DNA of 16,310 bases from assembly GCA_903837365.1 (NCBI GenBank), contig CAILUF010000086.1, positions 1 through 16,310 on the forward strand, given 5' to 3'. The notes beneath the pieces are model-generated. The model saw only the letters and a program-made list of their open reading frames with translations. It ran no database searches and had not been told where the DNA came from. Below, in pieces: positions 1 through 6,924 of the stretch. The DNA comes from an uncultured Alphaproteobacteria bacterium (GTDB taxonomy: Bacteria > Pseudomonadota > Alphaproteobacteria > Rickettsiales > UBA1997). Position numbers and translations under genes: made by a program. The first letter of the stretch is position 1. Each line of letters starts with the position of its first letter.

Positions 1-27
1 AAAATTTGATCGTATGTAATTATAAAA

Positions 28-954
28 TTATTTTATATTAAACTTTTTTAAAAGGTAACTATTTACTGCAGTTAATTCTTCAGTGTTTAATGCTTTATCG
101 TAAATTATAATTTCTGAAATTTTTCCAACAAAAGGTCGAGCGAAATTATTTGGCAATAAATTACCAATCATAAGTGTTAAGTTATTACCATTTAAAGCTT
201 GTGTAGTTGCTCCAGTAAAGGATGGATCATTGGCATTATTGCCATTAATATAAAAAAAAGATTTATTGGTATTGACATTTCTAGTATAGGCAAAAACATA
301 ATTGGCATTATCTTGAATTGCATAGGTAGCGTTTGCGTAATTATCATTTTCAGTTGAGGTTCCTAATGGGGAGCGGTGAAGAGCTCTAATTCTTCGATTT
401 AATCCAAGGTAAGCCCCTGTAGATGGTTGAATCTCGATATTTATACCATGGTTTAAGCCATCGGTAACATTTAAAATTGTTGATCCATTGACATTAATAC
501 CTGCAGAATTAAATACTATAAAAATTCCATAATTTGCTCCGATAACAAAACTTGGTGAGAGCAAGTTAAAATTATTAAAATAAACCGAAGGAAGGCCATT
601 AATTCCTGAATCTACATATTGCGGTTGGTATGTTGCGTTACTTTGAGAGAAGTTAGATTTGTAGGTTGATTGCGGATTAATATCATTCCAAATAATCACC
701 TTATCATTGTTACTGATATTTTTATCAAAACTAGATTCTAATGTAGTTTCAGTCCATAGCAAAAGATTTGATATTGATGCAATTGGCGAGCCGATGGTCA
801 GCGAACGCGCAGATGTTAACTTCATTTGTTTTACTAGGCGAGAAGAGCTGGTAACTCCGGCTACCAAAATTCCTATAATCAAAATTACAATCGATAATTC
901 AATTAAGGAAAAAGCTTTGTTATTAGAAATGTTAGTGTTTTTATTTTTGTTCAT
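28..954 (-). CDS. Prepilin-type N-terminal protein with C-terminal LamG-like domain
   Basis: The 308-aa product begins with a short Lys/Asn-rich leader and a class III prepilin signal. The peptidase site is A14|FSLIE, with the conserved Glu at position 5 of the mature protein (E19), followed by a hydrophobic helix at about 15-35. The rest has no classical pilin C-terminus. It resembles a bacterial concanavalin/LamG-like sandwich: W67 and the VIIWND segment near 86-91, many Asn/Ser/Thr-rich beta stretches, and a typical LamG ending from about 277 (GKISEIIIYDKAL, then a YLLKKF helix). Known for the families: the N-terminus is cleaved by a prepilin peptidase and anchors the protein in the inner membrane or a pseudopilus, while LamG domains often bind carbohydrate or protein. 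Inference: a surface or periplasmic pilin-like adhesin. It lies 40 bp downstream of tolA on the same strand, without a visible Shine-Dalgarno. No pilus assembly genes are nearby. Its exact partner is unknown. Confidence 0.8.
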   Translation of the reverse strand: MNKNKNTNISNNKAFSLIELSIVILIIGILVAGVTSSSRLVKQMKLTSARSLTIGSPIASISNLLLWTETTLESSFDKNISNNDKVIIWNDINPQSTYKSNFSQSNATYQPQYVDSGINGLPSVYFNNFNLLSPSFVIGANYGIFIVFNSAGINVNGSTILNVTDGLNHGINIEIQPSTGAYLGLNRRIRALHRSPLGTSTENDNYANATYAIQDNANYVFAYTRNVNTNKSFFYINGNNANDPSFTGATTQALNGNNLTLMIGNLLPNNFARPFVGKISEIIIYDKALNTEELTAVNSYLLKKFNIK

Positions 955-994
955 AAATTTAGTGTTAAAAAATTAAAATATAGTAAGTTTTATA

Positions 995-1741
995 TTATTC
1001 ATTTTCAAAATTTAAAATTAAATTTTTCCACATTTCATATTTTTCAATTGGTAAATTTCGCAATGGACTACAAAGATCAAGAGCTTTTTTAACATTATCA
1101 ATCATTGCTTTGTAATCTCTATTTAAAGGATTTAAATAACGTTTTTTATCAATTAATGAATCGATTTTAGATTGGATATAACCTTCTTTAGAAATTTCAA
1201 CTTCCACAATAAATTTTAAATTGCTAACCTGTTTTGATTCTTGAATGGCATGATGATAGCACATTTTTAATTGCGATAAAATATTTAATTTCTCGCGCGA
1301 TGATAAACCGCTATTTTCAATTGTCTTTCCTGCAGTTTTAGTTTCCTTAAAATTGCTTTCATTAACATTTTCTGATATATTTTTATTTTCACTATTTATT
1401 TCCTCAGCTTTAGCAAGATTCTTTTGATCGATATTTTGCTGAGGATCTTGATTGATTATTTCTTCGGCCTTAACTGTATTAACAATCTTGTTTATATTGT
1501 CTTTATCAAGGGAGGTGGGGTTTTTTTGCTCGATAAATTTATCGATTTTTTTTTGCTGAACGATTTCTTGTTCTTTGGCAGTTTTAAGATCAGATAATGT
1601 TGATTCAGAAATTAAATGCTCAAAACCAATAAATAATTGTTGATCACTATTCTTGGTTATTGATTCTTTATTAAAACTATAGAATATCAATAAAAATAAT
1701 AGGGAATGAAGAAATATTGAGTATAAATAATTTTTTATCAT
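995..1741 (-). CDS. tolA: TolA-like envelope-spanning protein
   Basis: This 248-aa protein has one N-terminal membrane anchor (about 5-22), a long charged Lys/Glu/Asn/Gln-rich periplasmic stem (about 45-145, with KAEEI repeated at 91 and 111), and a compact C-terminal domain (about 150-248). In that domain C161 (KMCYHH) and C224 (LDLCSPL) sit where TolA domain III has its conserved disulfide. The ending PIEKYEMWKNLILNF matches the alphaproteobacterial TolA style (PxEKYxxWKxIxLxF). TolA couples the proton-driven TolQR motor to TolB/Pal and helps constrict the outer membrane at division. The start ATG overlaps the tolR stop as ATGA (4 nt), implying translational coupling. The stem is shorter than in E. 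coli TolA (421 aa). tolB and pal do not follow, as they commonly do in tol clusters; a pilin-like gene does. Confidence 0.85.
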   Translation of the reverse strand: MIKNYLYSIFLHSLLFLLIFYSFNKESITKNSDQQLFIGFEHLISESTLSDLKTAKEQEIVQQKKIDKFIEQKNPTSLDKDNINKIVNTVKAEEIINQDPQQNIDQKNLAKAEEINSENKNISENVNESNFKETKTAGKTIENSGLSSREKLNILSQLKMCYHHAIQESKQVSNLKFIVEVEISKEGYIQSKIDSLIDKKRYLNPLNRDYKAMIDNVKKALDLCSPLRNLPIEKYEMWKNLILNFENE

Positions 1742-2160
1742 TTGGCAATATCGGTTACTAAAACTATTTTGCTATATCCAGCAATTCCAACGAGACTAAC
1801 AATATCCATAACCTTTCCGTAATCAAGTGATTTATCGGCGCGAACAAAAATTTTAGTTTCAAAATTATTAGATGTTAGCTTTGCAATATTGGCAGTAAGC
1901 TGGCCAATTTTAACAGGATTTTCTTGCAAATAAAGCGAATTATCAGATTTGATCGAGATGGTTATAGGGACAATATTTTCATTGCTTGAGCTCGATGCTC
2001 CCTTTGGTAGATTAATTTTTATGCTACTTGTCATCATAGGAGCTGCAACCATAAAAATAATCAAGAGTACAAGTAAAATATCCACAAAAGGTGTGATATT
2101 GATTTCGCTTATAGCGGATCTTTTTTTAAATTTATCCTGTTTATTGATATTGAAGGCCAT
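1738..2160 (-). CDS. tolR: TolR/ExbD-family proton-motor subunit
   Basis: With the start at 2160 (MAFNINKQDK) the product is 140 aa, the usual TolR/ExbD length. A longer in-frame opening from 2250 would overlap lolA and add 30 residues unlike the family, so I chose the shorter start; it has no clear Shine-Dalgarno. The protein has a short cytoplasmic N-terminus, one membrane helix (about 22-40) with the hallmark ITPFVDILLVLL containing D27, equivalent to the proton-carrying Asp of TolR/ExbD, and a periplasmic domain ending KIFVRADKSLDYGKVMDIV and IVLVTDIAK. TolR works with TolQ as a proton-driven stator that energises TolA. The 4-nt overlap with a TolA-type gene favours TolR over ExbD. The TolQ/ExbB partner is not in the window. 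lolA ends 31 nt upstream. Confidence 0.88.
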   Translation of the reverse strand: MAFNINKQDKFKKRSAISEINITPFVDILLVLLIIFMVAAPMMTSSIKINLPKGASSSSNENIVPITISIKSDNSLYLQENPVKIGQLTANIAKLTSNNFETKIFVRADKSLDYGKVMDIVSLVGIAGYSKIVLVTDIAK

Positions 2161-2191
2161 AAAAGAGTGCGCAAATTTAAAAAAATAAATA

Positions 2192-2887
2192 CTAAAAATT
2201 ATCGTCTTTAATAATGAATAATTTATTAGGAATAGAGCTTGTAAAGTCAATATTCTTAAGGGTTACCGAAACAATTTGACCAAGATCATTTTTAACTTCC
2301 ATTTTAATAAATTCTAACGGTGAGGTTTTAAAAATTAAACTAAATTCTCCTGCCTCTTTACGATTTTTTTTAAGTAGAGATATTTTGATTAATTCAGCAG
2401 ATTTTTCAAAGTTAGTAATTTGAATATCTTTGCTAAAAAAGGAGATGTTAGGACGAGTAAGAAATGATGCAGGAGTAGTATTAGTGCTGATGCGCGAAAT
2501 TTCATCTAACTCAATATCTTGATATGATAAAATTGGACCATTTACTACAATCAAAATTTTAGGATTGGCAAAATATTCAACTCGCATTTTACCCGATTGA
2601 TCCTTGTTGCGAGATAAATAAAATTTTCCATTGATAGAATTTTCAGAAGTGTTTTGGGTAAAATTAGCGGTGAGGTTGGAGATGTTATTTAAAAAATTTT
2701 CAATATTTTTGATATCCTCTTGATGCTCAGAAATTTTTTGTGATAGTGAAGGGTTTTCTTTAGCAATAGACGAGCCTTGTCCAATAAAAAAAATTAGACT
2801 TAAAGCAACGCTAAAAAATATTGACCTAAGCCAATATTTTTTAGCGATTATGCCATTAAACTTCTTTTGAGTAATATGTTTTTTCAT
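2192..2887 (-). CDS. lolA: LolA-family outer-membrane lipoprotein carrier
   Basis: LolA carries lipoproteins through the periplasm from the inner-membrane LolCDE complex to the outer membrane. The chosen start at 2887 gives 231 aa and is preceded, 5 nt away, by AAGGTGG, one of the two good ribosome sites in the window; the longer TTG start at 2911 is less likely. The protein has a long basic n-region, a hydrophobic segment at about 22-36 and a probable cleavage near SSIA (about 42). The mature part shows LolA features: NLTANFTQ (about 71-78), GKFYLSR (about 87-93), GKMRVEYFANPKILIVVNG (about 99-117), and a beta-rich remainder ending in IDFTSSIPNKLFII. The first 32 nt overlap the end of the dctA-type gene, and tolR follows after 31 nt. 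The unusually long n-region before the signal helix is odd but not disabling. Confidence 0.82.
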   Translation of the reverse strand: MKKHITQKKFNGIIAKKYWLRSIFFSVALSLIFFIGQGSSIAKENPSLSQKISEHQEDIKNIENFLNNISNLTANFTQNTSENSINGKFYLSRNKDQSGKMRVEYFANPKILIVVNGPILSYQDIELDEISRISTNTTPASFLTRPNISFFSKDIQITNFEKSAELIKISLLKKNRKEAGEFSLIFKTSPLEFIKMEVKNDLGQIVSVTLKNIDFTSSIPNKLFIIKDDNF

Positions 2888-4082
2888 CAAGTCCACCTTC
2901 GGTTTTATCAACTATTAAAGTTATTGCACTGTCACCAGTTATGTTAATTGTTGTTCTAACCATATCAAGAATTCTATCGACTCCAAGAATTATTCCAATT
3001 CCTTCGATTGGTAGATTGACTGAAGTTAAAACCATGCTCATAAAAATAATTGATCCACTAGGAATTCCAGCTGCTCCAATTGAACCAAGAGTGCAGGTTA
3101 AAACTAACATTAGATAATTTTGGTAAGTTAAATCTATTCCATAGGCTTGAGCAAAAAATAATGCGCATATGCCTAGGTATATTGCGGTTCCATCCATATT
3201 TATACAAACGCCAAGTGGAAGTAAAAAGTTGGAATTAGTCTTAGAAACTCCCATGCGATCTTGCAATTGAGTCATTGCTGTAGATAATGTAGCTTTACTG
3301 CTACTTGTTGCGAAAGCAAGTGATTGAGTTAAAAGAATTTTTTTATAAAATGGAATTGGCGAAATTCTTGCAAAAAATAAAATCATTAATCCAAAAATTA
3401 AATATTGAAAAGCGCATGCCGATAAAACTGCAATAATTAATTTTGCAAGAGCTTCAAGAATATCGGTTCCTTGCGTTCCAATAACCCAAGCTATAAATCC
3501 AAAAACTCCAAGTGGCGCAAGTTTGATAATGATTTCAATCATTCTAAAACTAACTTGTGAAGCTGAATAAATAAATTCTTTTAAAGGACGAGCTTTTTCG
3601 CCAACGATATTAATTACTATGCCGGTAAAAATTGAGAAAATAATTATTTGTAAAAAATTATCTGTTGCCATTGCGTGAATTGGATTAGTTGGAATAAGTC
3701 CAATTAAAAATTCAGTAATTGAAGGAGGAGTTTTGTTAGCCAAAACAGTGGGTTGACCATTTGTTTGGAGAATTGAACTTAAGTCAACTCCAGCACCTGG
3801 TTGAAAAAAATGACCAGCGGTTAATCCGATAATAACAGCAAAAATTGCAGTTAAAATATAAGCGCTGAATCCTTTGATTCCAATGCGTGTAAAATTTCCT
3901 TCCCCATGCATTGATGTAATTCCAGATAATAACGCAAAGAAGATTAGCGGAACGATTACCATCTTAATTAAGCTGATAAAAATAGTACCAAAAATCTTTA
4001 AATCGGCTGCCTTTTCCTTTAGAACGAAGCCAGAAATAATTCCTAAAACTAACCCAATTAATACTTGTTGCCATAATTTCAT
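2856..4082 (-). CDS. Dicarboxylate/amino acid:cation symporter (DctA/GltP family)
   Basis: This 408-aa inner-membrane protein belongs to the SDF family (TC 2.A.23), which imports acidic amino acids or C4-dicarboxylates with Na+ or H+. Visible signatures are an N-terminal hydrophobic region (MKLWQQVLIGLVLG), the HP1 serine motif SSSKATL (260-266), NMDGT (295-299), the HP2 region IPSGSIIFMSM (340-350), and TM8 with D369, D373, R376, N380 and D384 in DxxxDMxRTxxNxxGD. R376 aligns with GltPh R397, which holds the substrate side-chain carboxylate, so an acidic substrate (Glu, Asp or a C4-dicarboxylate) is likely; the exact one cannot be read from sequence. The length is normal for bacterial members. 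It is the first gene of the minus-strand run and its tail overlaps lolA by 32 nt. No Shine-Dalgarno is visible. An energy-parasitic or nutrient-scavenging role would fit a host-associated bacterium, but that is inference. Confidence 0.92.
   Translation of the reverse strand: MKLWQQVLIGLVLGIISGFVLKEKAADLKIFGTIFISLIKMVIVPLIFFALLSGITSMHGEGNFTRIGIKGFSAYILTAIFAVIIGLTAGHFFQPGAGVDLSSILQTNGQPTVLANKTPPSITEFLIGLIPTNPIHAMATDNFLQIIIFSIFTGIVINIVGEKARPLKEFIYSASQVSFRMIEIIIKLAPLGVFGFIAWVIGTQGTDILEALAKLIIAVLSACAFQYLIFGLMILFFARISPIPFYKKILLTQSLAFATSSSKATLSTAMTQLQDRMGVSKTNSNFLLPLGVCINMDGTAIYLGICALFFAQAYGIDLTYQNYLMLVLTCTLGSIGAAGIPSGSIIFMSMVLTSVNLPIEGIGIILGVDRILDMVRTTINITGDSAITLIVDKTEGGLDEKTYYSKEV
2893..2899 (-). 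promoter_or_regulatory. Strong Shine-Dalgarno for lolA
   Basis: On the minus strand AAGGTGG lies 5 nt before the ATG at 2887 and inside the 3' end of the dctA-type gene. It decides the lolA start. Most other starts in this window have no recognisable ribosome site. Confidence 0.65.
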
Positions 4083-4109
4083 AATCTAATATTGATTTTA
4101 GTTAATAAA

Positions 4110-4168
4110 ACTTTTGCAAATAAATCGAAACAGTTAGCTTAAGATCTCTGGATGATAATTGCAAAAGT
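4110..4168. repeat. Inverted repeat ACTTTTGCAA / TTGCAAAAGT
   Basis: A perfect 10-bp inverted repeat has arms at 4110-4119 and 4159-4168 with 39 nt between them, starting 28 bp upstream of the symporter ATG. Read on the minus strand the second arm is followed by TTTATT. It could be an operator pair or a long-loop leader hairpin. In DNA this AT-rich, repeats of this size with long spacers also arise by chance. Confidence 0.4.
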
Positions 4169-4296
4169 AAGAATTGTTGAAGCCTTGGAATTAAAATAGA
4201 ATTAAAAGCGTAAGGCAATTAAACTAAATTATTAGCAAATAGCGATGTAAAAACAATTCAAATAATTGTAATACACTTCAGCCAATTTAAAAAAAT

Positions 4297-4336
4297 ATTG
4301 CAACTATTTTTTTTAGAATGTTTTAATAGTTGCAAT
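4297..4336 (-). repeat. 12-bp inverted repeat; minus-strand terminator-like or operator
   Basis: Perfect arms ATTGCAACTATT (4297-4308) and AATAGTTGCAAT (4325-4336) flank a 16-nt loop. On the minus strand the hairpin is followed by ATATTTTTTT, giving an intrinsic-terminator shape, yet the next gene in that direction is the symporter, so it would act as an attenuator or end a small minus-strand RNA. Alternatively, a minus-strand TATAAT at 4340-4335 overlaps one arm, which would suit an operator over a promoter. I cannot decide between these. Confidence 0.4.
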
Positions 4337-4475
4337 TATAAGTTCATATTTACTGGATAAAAAAAACTAATATGACCTTTGGTTTATTGGGTTTGTAGAC
4401 GTAAAATTTTATTAATTTATAAAATCATAATTTGCATTAAAATATTTTTAATATTACTAAATTTGTTTTTTTAAG

Positions 4476-4493
4476 AAAACTAAATTTAGTTTT
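4476..4493. repeat. 18-bp perfect palindrome upstream of the TAXI gene
   Basis: AAACTAAATTTAGTTT with one further A/T pair outside it forms an 18-bp perfect palindrome. A related direct copy, ACTAAATTTGTTTTT, starts at 4456. The palindrome lies just upstream of a plausible promoter for the TAXI gene, as an operator might. It contains only one G:C pair on each side, so chance is a real possibility. Confidence 0.35.
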
Positions 4494-4499
4494 TGACTT

Positions 4500-4528
4500 T
4501 TAAAAAAATAATAATTTGATGTTATAAC
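4500..4528 (+). promoter_or_regulatory. Possible promoter for the TAXI gene
   Basis: TTAAAA (4500-4505) and TATAAC (4523-4528) are separated by 17 bp, and a start site near 4535 would give a leader of about 35 nt. A better -35 hexamer, TTGACT at 4493-4498, is 24 bp from this -10, which is too far. AT-richness makes any such call weak. Confidence 0.3.
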
Positions 4529-4569
4529 CTAATTGAACTATCTTAACTTTTAATCTAAAATTTTATAAA

Positions 4570-5538
4570 ATGAAAAAAATATTTAACAGTTTTTTGTTTC
4601 TAATTATACTTTCTGTTGCTACGGAATCAATAGCTTCAACTCGTTATGTTTCGATTGGAACTGGTGCGATAACCGGAGTATATTACCCAGCTGGCGGGGC
4701 AATTTGTCGTTTGTTAAATCGCGGTCGCAAGGGTCATGGAATCAGGTGTTCAGTTGAATCAACAGGTGGTTCAGTTTCGAATTTAAATGCAATTCGCAAT
4801 GGTGTAATTGACTTTGGAATTGTTCAATCGGATTGGCAATATAATGCTTATAATGGCTCCGGTTTTTTTGCTGATCAAAAACCATTTAAAGAATTAAGAT
4901 CCGTATTTTCACTTTACACCGAAACATTCACTCTCGCAGTTGCAGAAAAATCTGGAATAAAAAAACTTGATGATATCATTAATAAAAGAATCAACTTTGG
5001 TCCACAAGGATCTGGTATGTATGCAACTATGGAAGTTTTAATGTCAGCTAAAGGTTGGAATAAGCAAAGCTTTTCAAACATTACTTACCTACAACCATCT
5101 GAACAACCAAAAGCTCTTTGTGATGATAAGATCGATGTAATGATCTATGCATCTGGAAATCCAAATGGAGTTCTTCAAGAAGCTACGCAAACTTGTAAAG
5201 TTAGAATTATTCCAATCGATCGCGAAACTATTGATAAACTAGTGCAAATAAATTCATTTTATGTTAAAGCTGTTGTTCCTGGTGGAATGTACGCTGGAAA
5301 CCCAAATAATATCGATACTTTTGGCGTTAAAGCTACGATCGTAACCTCTGAAAAAAATAATTCAGAAGTTGTTTACAATTTAACAAAAGCAGTTTTTGAT
5401 AATTTTGATAATTTTAAAACTCTTCATCCAGTTTTTTCTAATTTGAAGAAAGAAGATATGGTTAAAGAAGGTAATTCTGCACCAATACATCCTGGCGCAG
5501 TGAGATATTTTAAAGAAGCGAAATTAATGAATGAATAA
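4570..5538 (+). CDS. TAXI-family TRAP transporter periplasmic binding protein
   Basis: The 322-aa product has a Sec signal peptide (KK, hydrophobic about 5-17, cleavage near SIA at 20-22). It is followed by the start typical of TAXI solute receptors: RYVSIGTGAITGVYYPAGGAIC (25-46), then SVESTGGSVSNLNAIRNGVIDFGIVQSD, and later the INFGPQGSGMYATMEVLM segment. TAXI receptors bind small carboxylates, with glutamate and alpha-ketoglutarate known cases, and deliver them to a fused TRAP membrane protein. No TRAP permease gene lies in the window, so its partner is elsewhere or absent. The length is normal and the reading frame intact. The gene stands alone, with 112 bp before the next one, and no Shine-Dalgarno is visible. 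Close relatives in some alphaproteobacteria are recognised as immunogenic proteins of about 31 kDa; any such role here is inference. Confidence 0.9.
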   Translation: MKKIFNSFLFLIILSVATESIASTRYVSIGTGAITGVYYPAGGAICRLLNRGRKGHGIRCSVESTGGSVSNLNAIRNGVIDFGIVQSDWQYNAYNGSGFFADQKPFKELRSVFSLYTETFTLAVAEKSGIKKLDDIINKRINFGPQGSGMYATMEVLMSAKGWNKQSFSNITYLQPSEQPKALCDDKIDVMIYASGNPNGVLQEATQTCKVRIIPIDRETIDKLVQINSFYVKAVVPGGMYAGNPNNIDTFGVKATIVTSEKNNSEVVYNLTKAVFDNFDNFKTLHPVFSNLKKEDMVKEGNSAPIHPGAVRYFKEAKLMNE

Positions 5539-5650
5539 TTTATTTTTTAAACAATATTTTTCATCTATTATCGTTAACATAGAATAAAAATTGTTAAAAA
5601 GTAATTACTCTTAATAATAATATTTATTTCTCTTTAAAAAATATTAATCA

Positions 5651-6079
5651 ATGAAAATAGTAAATTTGTTTAATTTATTAATTTTATCTTTGCTTACAAT
5701 TTCCTGCATTCGCTTTAATCCAATTTTGCTTAATAATCAAAATTATCAAAATTTACATGAAGATGTAGTAAAATATGAAATTAGCTTATGCCAAAAAGAA
5801 GCCGATGAATTTGCTAATAATGAGATTGCCAGTGAGAGTTATTATAACGTAACTGATGGTTTAACCAGAAGTTTTTCGGATGCGGTTTCTCAATCAATAT
5901 TAGGTTTAGGTAATCCAAAAACAAATTTACTCAATAACACTATTCGAACCTCTGGATCAGCTACTTCTAACACCATAAAATCCTACCAAAAAACCAAAAA
6001 TAATCCTGATGCCAATATAAAAAATTATATTGTAAATTGTTTAGGACGTCGAGGTCTAGTGGTAATTGGCTGGAAATAA
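5651..6079 (+). CDS. Small conserved lipoprotein, function unknown
   Basis: This 142-aa protein has a hydrophobic N-terminus (about 5-18) ending in LTISC, an acceptable but non-ideal lipobox with C19 as the lipidated residue. The mature part is Asn/Ser/Lys-rich and has two further cysteines, C47 (ISLCQKEADEFA) and C130, that could form a disulfide. It ends with CLGRRGLVVIGWK, a tail style I associate with small glycine-zipper-type lipoproteins (CLxxRGYxVxGW). The glycine-zipper stretch itself is weak here: the middle, about 65-110, holds scattered Gly/Ser (DGLTRSFSDAV, SILGLG, SGSATS). It is probably exported and membrane-anchored. It lies between the TAXI gene and yebC with over 90 bp on either side, so it is probably its own transcript. 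No specific function can be assigned. Confidence 0.7.
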   Translation: MKIVNLFNLLILSLLTISCIRFNPILLNNQNYQNLHEDVVKYEISLCQKEADEFANNEIASESYYNVTDGLTRSFSDAVSQSILGLGNPKTNLLNNTIRTSGSATSNTIKSYQKTKNNPDANIKNYIVNCLGRRGLVVIGWK

Positions 6080-6140
6080 ATTTTTACAAATTGCCATGGA
6101 TTTAAAAAATTTAATCAATTAAATTTTCAAATTAATTTCG

Positions 6141-6146
6141 TATAAT
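6141..6146 (+). promoter_or_regulatory. Candidate -10 box for yebC-purL
   Basis: A consensus TATAAT lies 27 nt before the yebC ATG, leaving room for a leader of about 20 nt. No good -35 hexamer is found 16-18 bp upstream, and such boxes are common by chance in DNA this AT-rich. Confidence 0.3.
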
Positions 6147-6173
6147 TTTTTTTAAAATAATTTTAAATATTCT

Positions 6174-6920
6174 ATGGCAGGACACTCGCAGTTCGCAAAT
6201 ATCAAGCATCGTAAAGGAGCGCAAGATGCCAAAAAGGCAAAGCTATTTACAAAAATAATTCGTGAAATCACTGTTGCAGCTAAAACTGGCCAAAGCGATC
6301 CCGAATATAATCCACGTCTTCGTAATGCCCTGATTGAAGCGCGTGTAAATAACATGTCTAAAGATCGTATTGAAACGGCAATTAAAAAAGTAACCTCGGG
6401 AGCTGATACGCAAAATTACGAAGAAATTCGTTATGAAGGATATGCTCCTGCTGGTATTGCTATAATCGTTGAAGCGCTTACCGATAATCGCAATCGAACG
6501 GCCAGTGAGGTACGTAGTATTTTTACTAAAATGGGCGGAGCGCTTGGCGAAACTGGATCGGTTGGATTCATGTTCGAGCGTGTTGGGGTTATTCAATTTT
6601 CTGCTAATGTTGCCAGTGAAGAGGAAATTTTTGAATTAGCGCTGGAGCTTGGTGCTAGTGAGGTTGAATCGTCAACTGAAATTCATGTAATCATTACTGA
6701 TCCAGAAAATTTTATTGCGGTTCGCGATGAGTTGATTAAAAAATATAAGGATCCAATTTCTGCTAAACTAGATTGGAAAGCAAAAAATATTATTGAAATT
6801 AATGATCTTTTACAAGCGCAAAAATTGCTGAAAATGATTGATTTACTTGAGGATTGTGATGATGTTCAAATGGTCACGGGCAATCATGTTTTTAGCGATG
6901 AAATTAATCAAAAAATTTAA
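6174..6920 (+). CDS. yebC: YebC/PmpR-family protein (translation/transcription factor)
   Basis: The 248-aa product matches the family along its length. The N-terminus is [25 protein letters not shown] in style, followed by [39 protein letters not shown], the [19 protein letters not shown] segment ([15 protein letters not shown]) and [16 protein letters not shown]. The start is fixed by this family N-terminus. YebC-family proteins are abundant cytosolic factors; some were described as transcription regulators, and more recent work links them to translation of difficult (proline-rich) stretches on the ribosome. The gene is followed after 4 nt by purL, so the two are probably co-transcribed. A longer antisense frame over 6243-6596 is a shadow of this gene. 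Confidence 0.95.
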   Translation: MAGHSQFANIKHRKGAQDAKKAKLFTKIIREITVAAKTGQSDPEYNPRLRNALIEARVNNMSKDRIETAIKKVTSGADTQNYEEIRYEGYAPAGIAIIVEALTDNRNRTASEVRSIFTKMGGALGETGSVGFMFERVGVIQFSANVASEEEIFELALELGASEVESSTEIHVIITDPENFIAVRDELIKKYKDPISAKLDWKAKNIIEINDLLQAQKLLKMIDLLEDCDDVQMVTGNHVFSDEINQKI

Positions 6921-6924
6921 ATTT

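Larger units (their letters stand above)
4083..4569. other. Divergent intergenic region, no gene seen
   Basis: These 487 bp separate the divergent symporter and TAXI genes. I see no ORF longer than about 15 codons that looks coding, no tRNA T-loop and no recognisable riboswitch. The region holds three dyads (4110-4168, 4297-4336, 4476-4493) and four copies of the self-complementary hexamer TTGCAA (4114, 4159, 4298, 4330). It is therefore the likely home of both divergent promoters and possibly their operators. Confidence 0.6.

Noticed and set aside
4152..4199. 15-codon frame MIIAKVRIVEALELK as a leader peptide or small gene
   Set aside because: It is short, has no ribosome site, and does not sit in front of a gene in its direction with any attenuator relation.
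4083..4569. tRNA, tmRNA or riboswitch in the divergent gap
   Set aside because: No T-loop (GGTTCGAATCC-like), acceptor pairing or known riboswitch core is visible.
6106..6127. AAAATTTAAT-CA-ATTAAATTTT as a terminator after the lipoprotein gene
   Set aside because: The stem is all A:T with a 2-nt loop, so it is too weak to call.
6243..6596. Open frame of 117 codons on the minus strand
   Set aside because: It is antisense to yebC and has no family resemblance.
6838..6924. An in-frame ATG would extend purL upstream by 29 residues
   Set aside because: The extension lies wholly inside yebC, and the family N-terminus begins at [10 protein letters not shown] (6925), 4 nt after the yebC stop.
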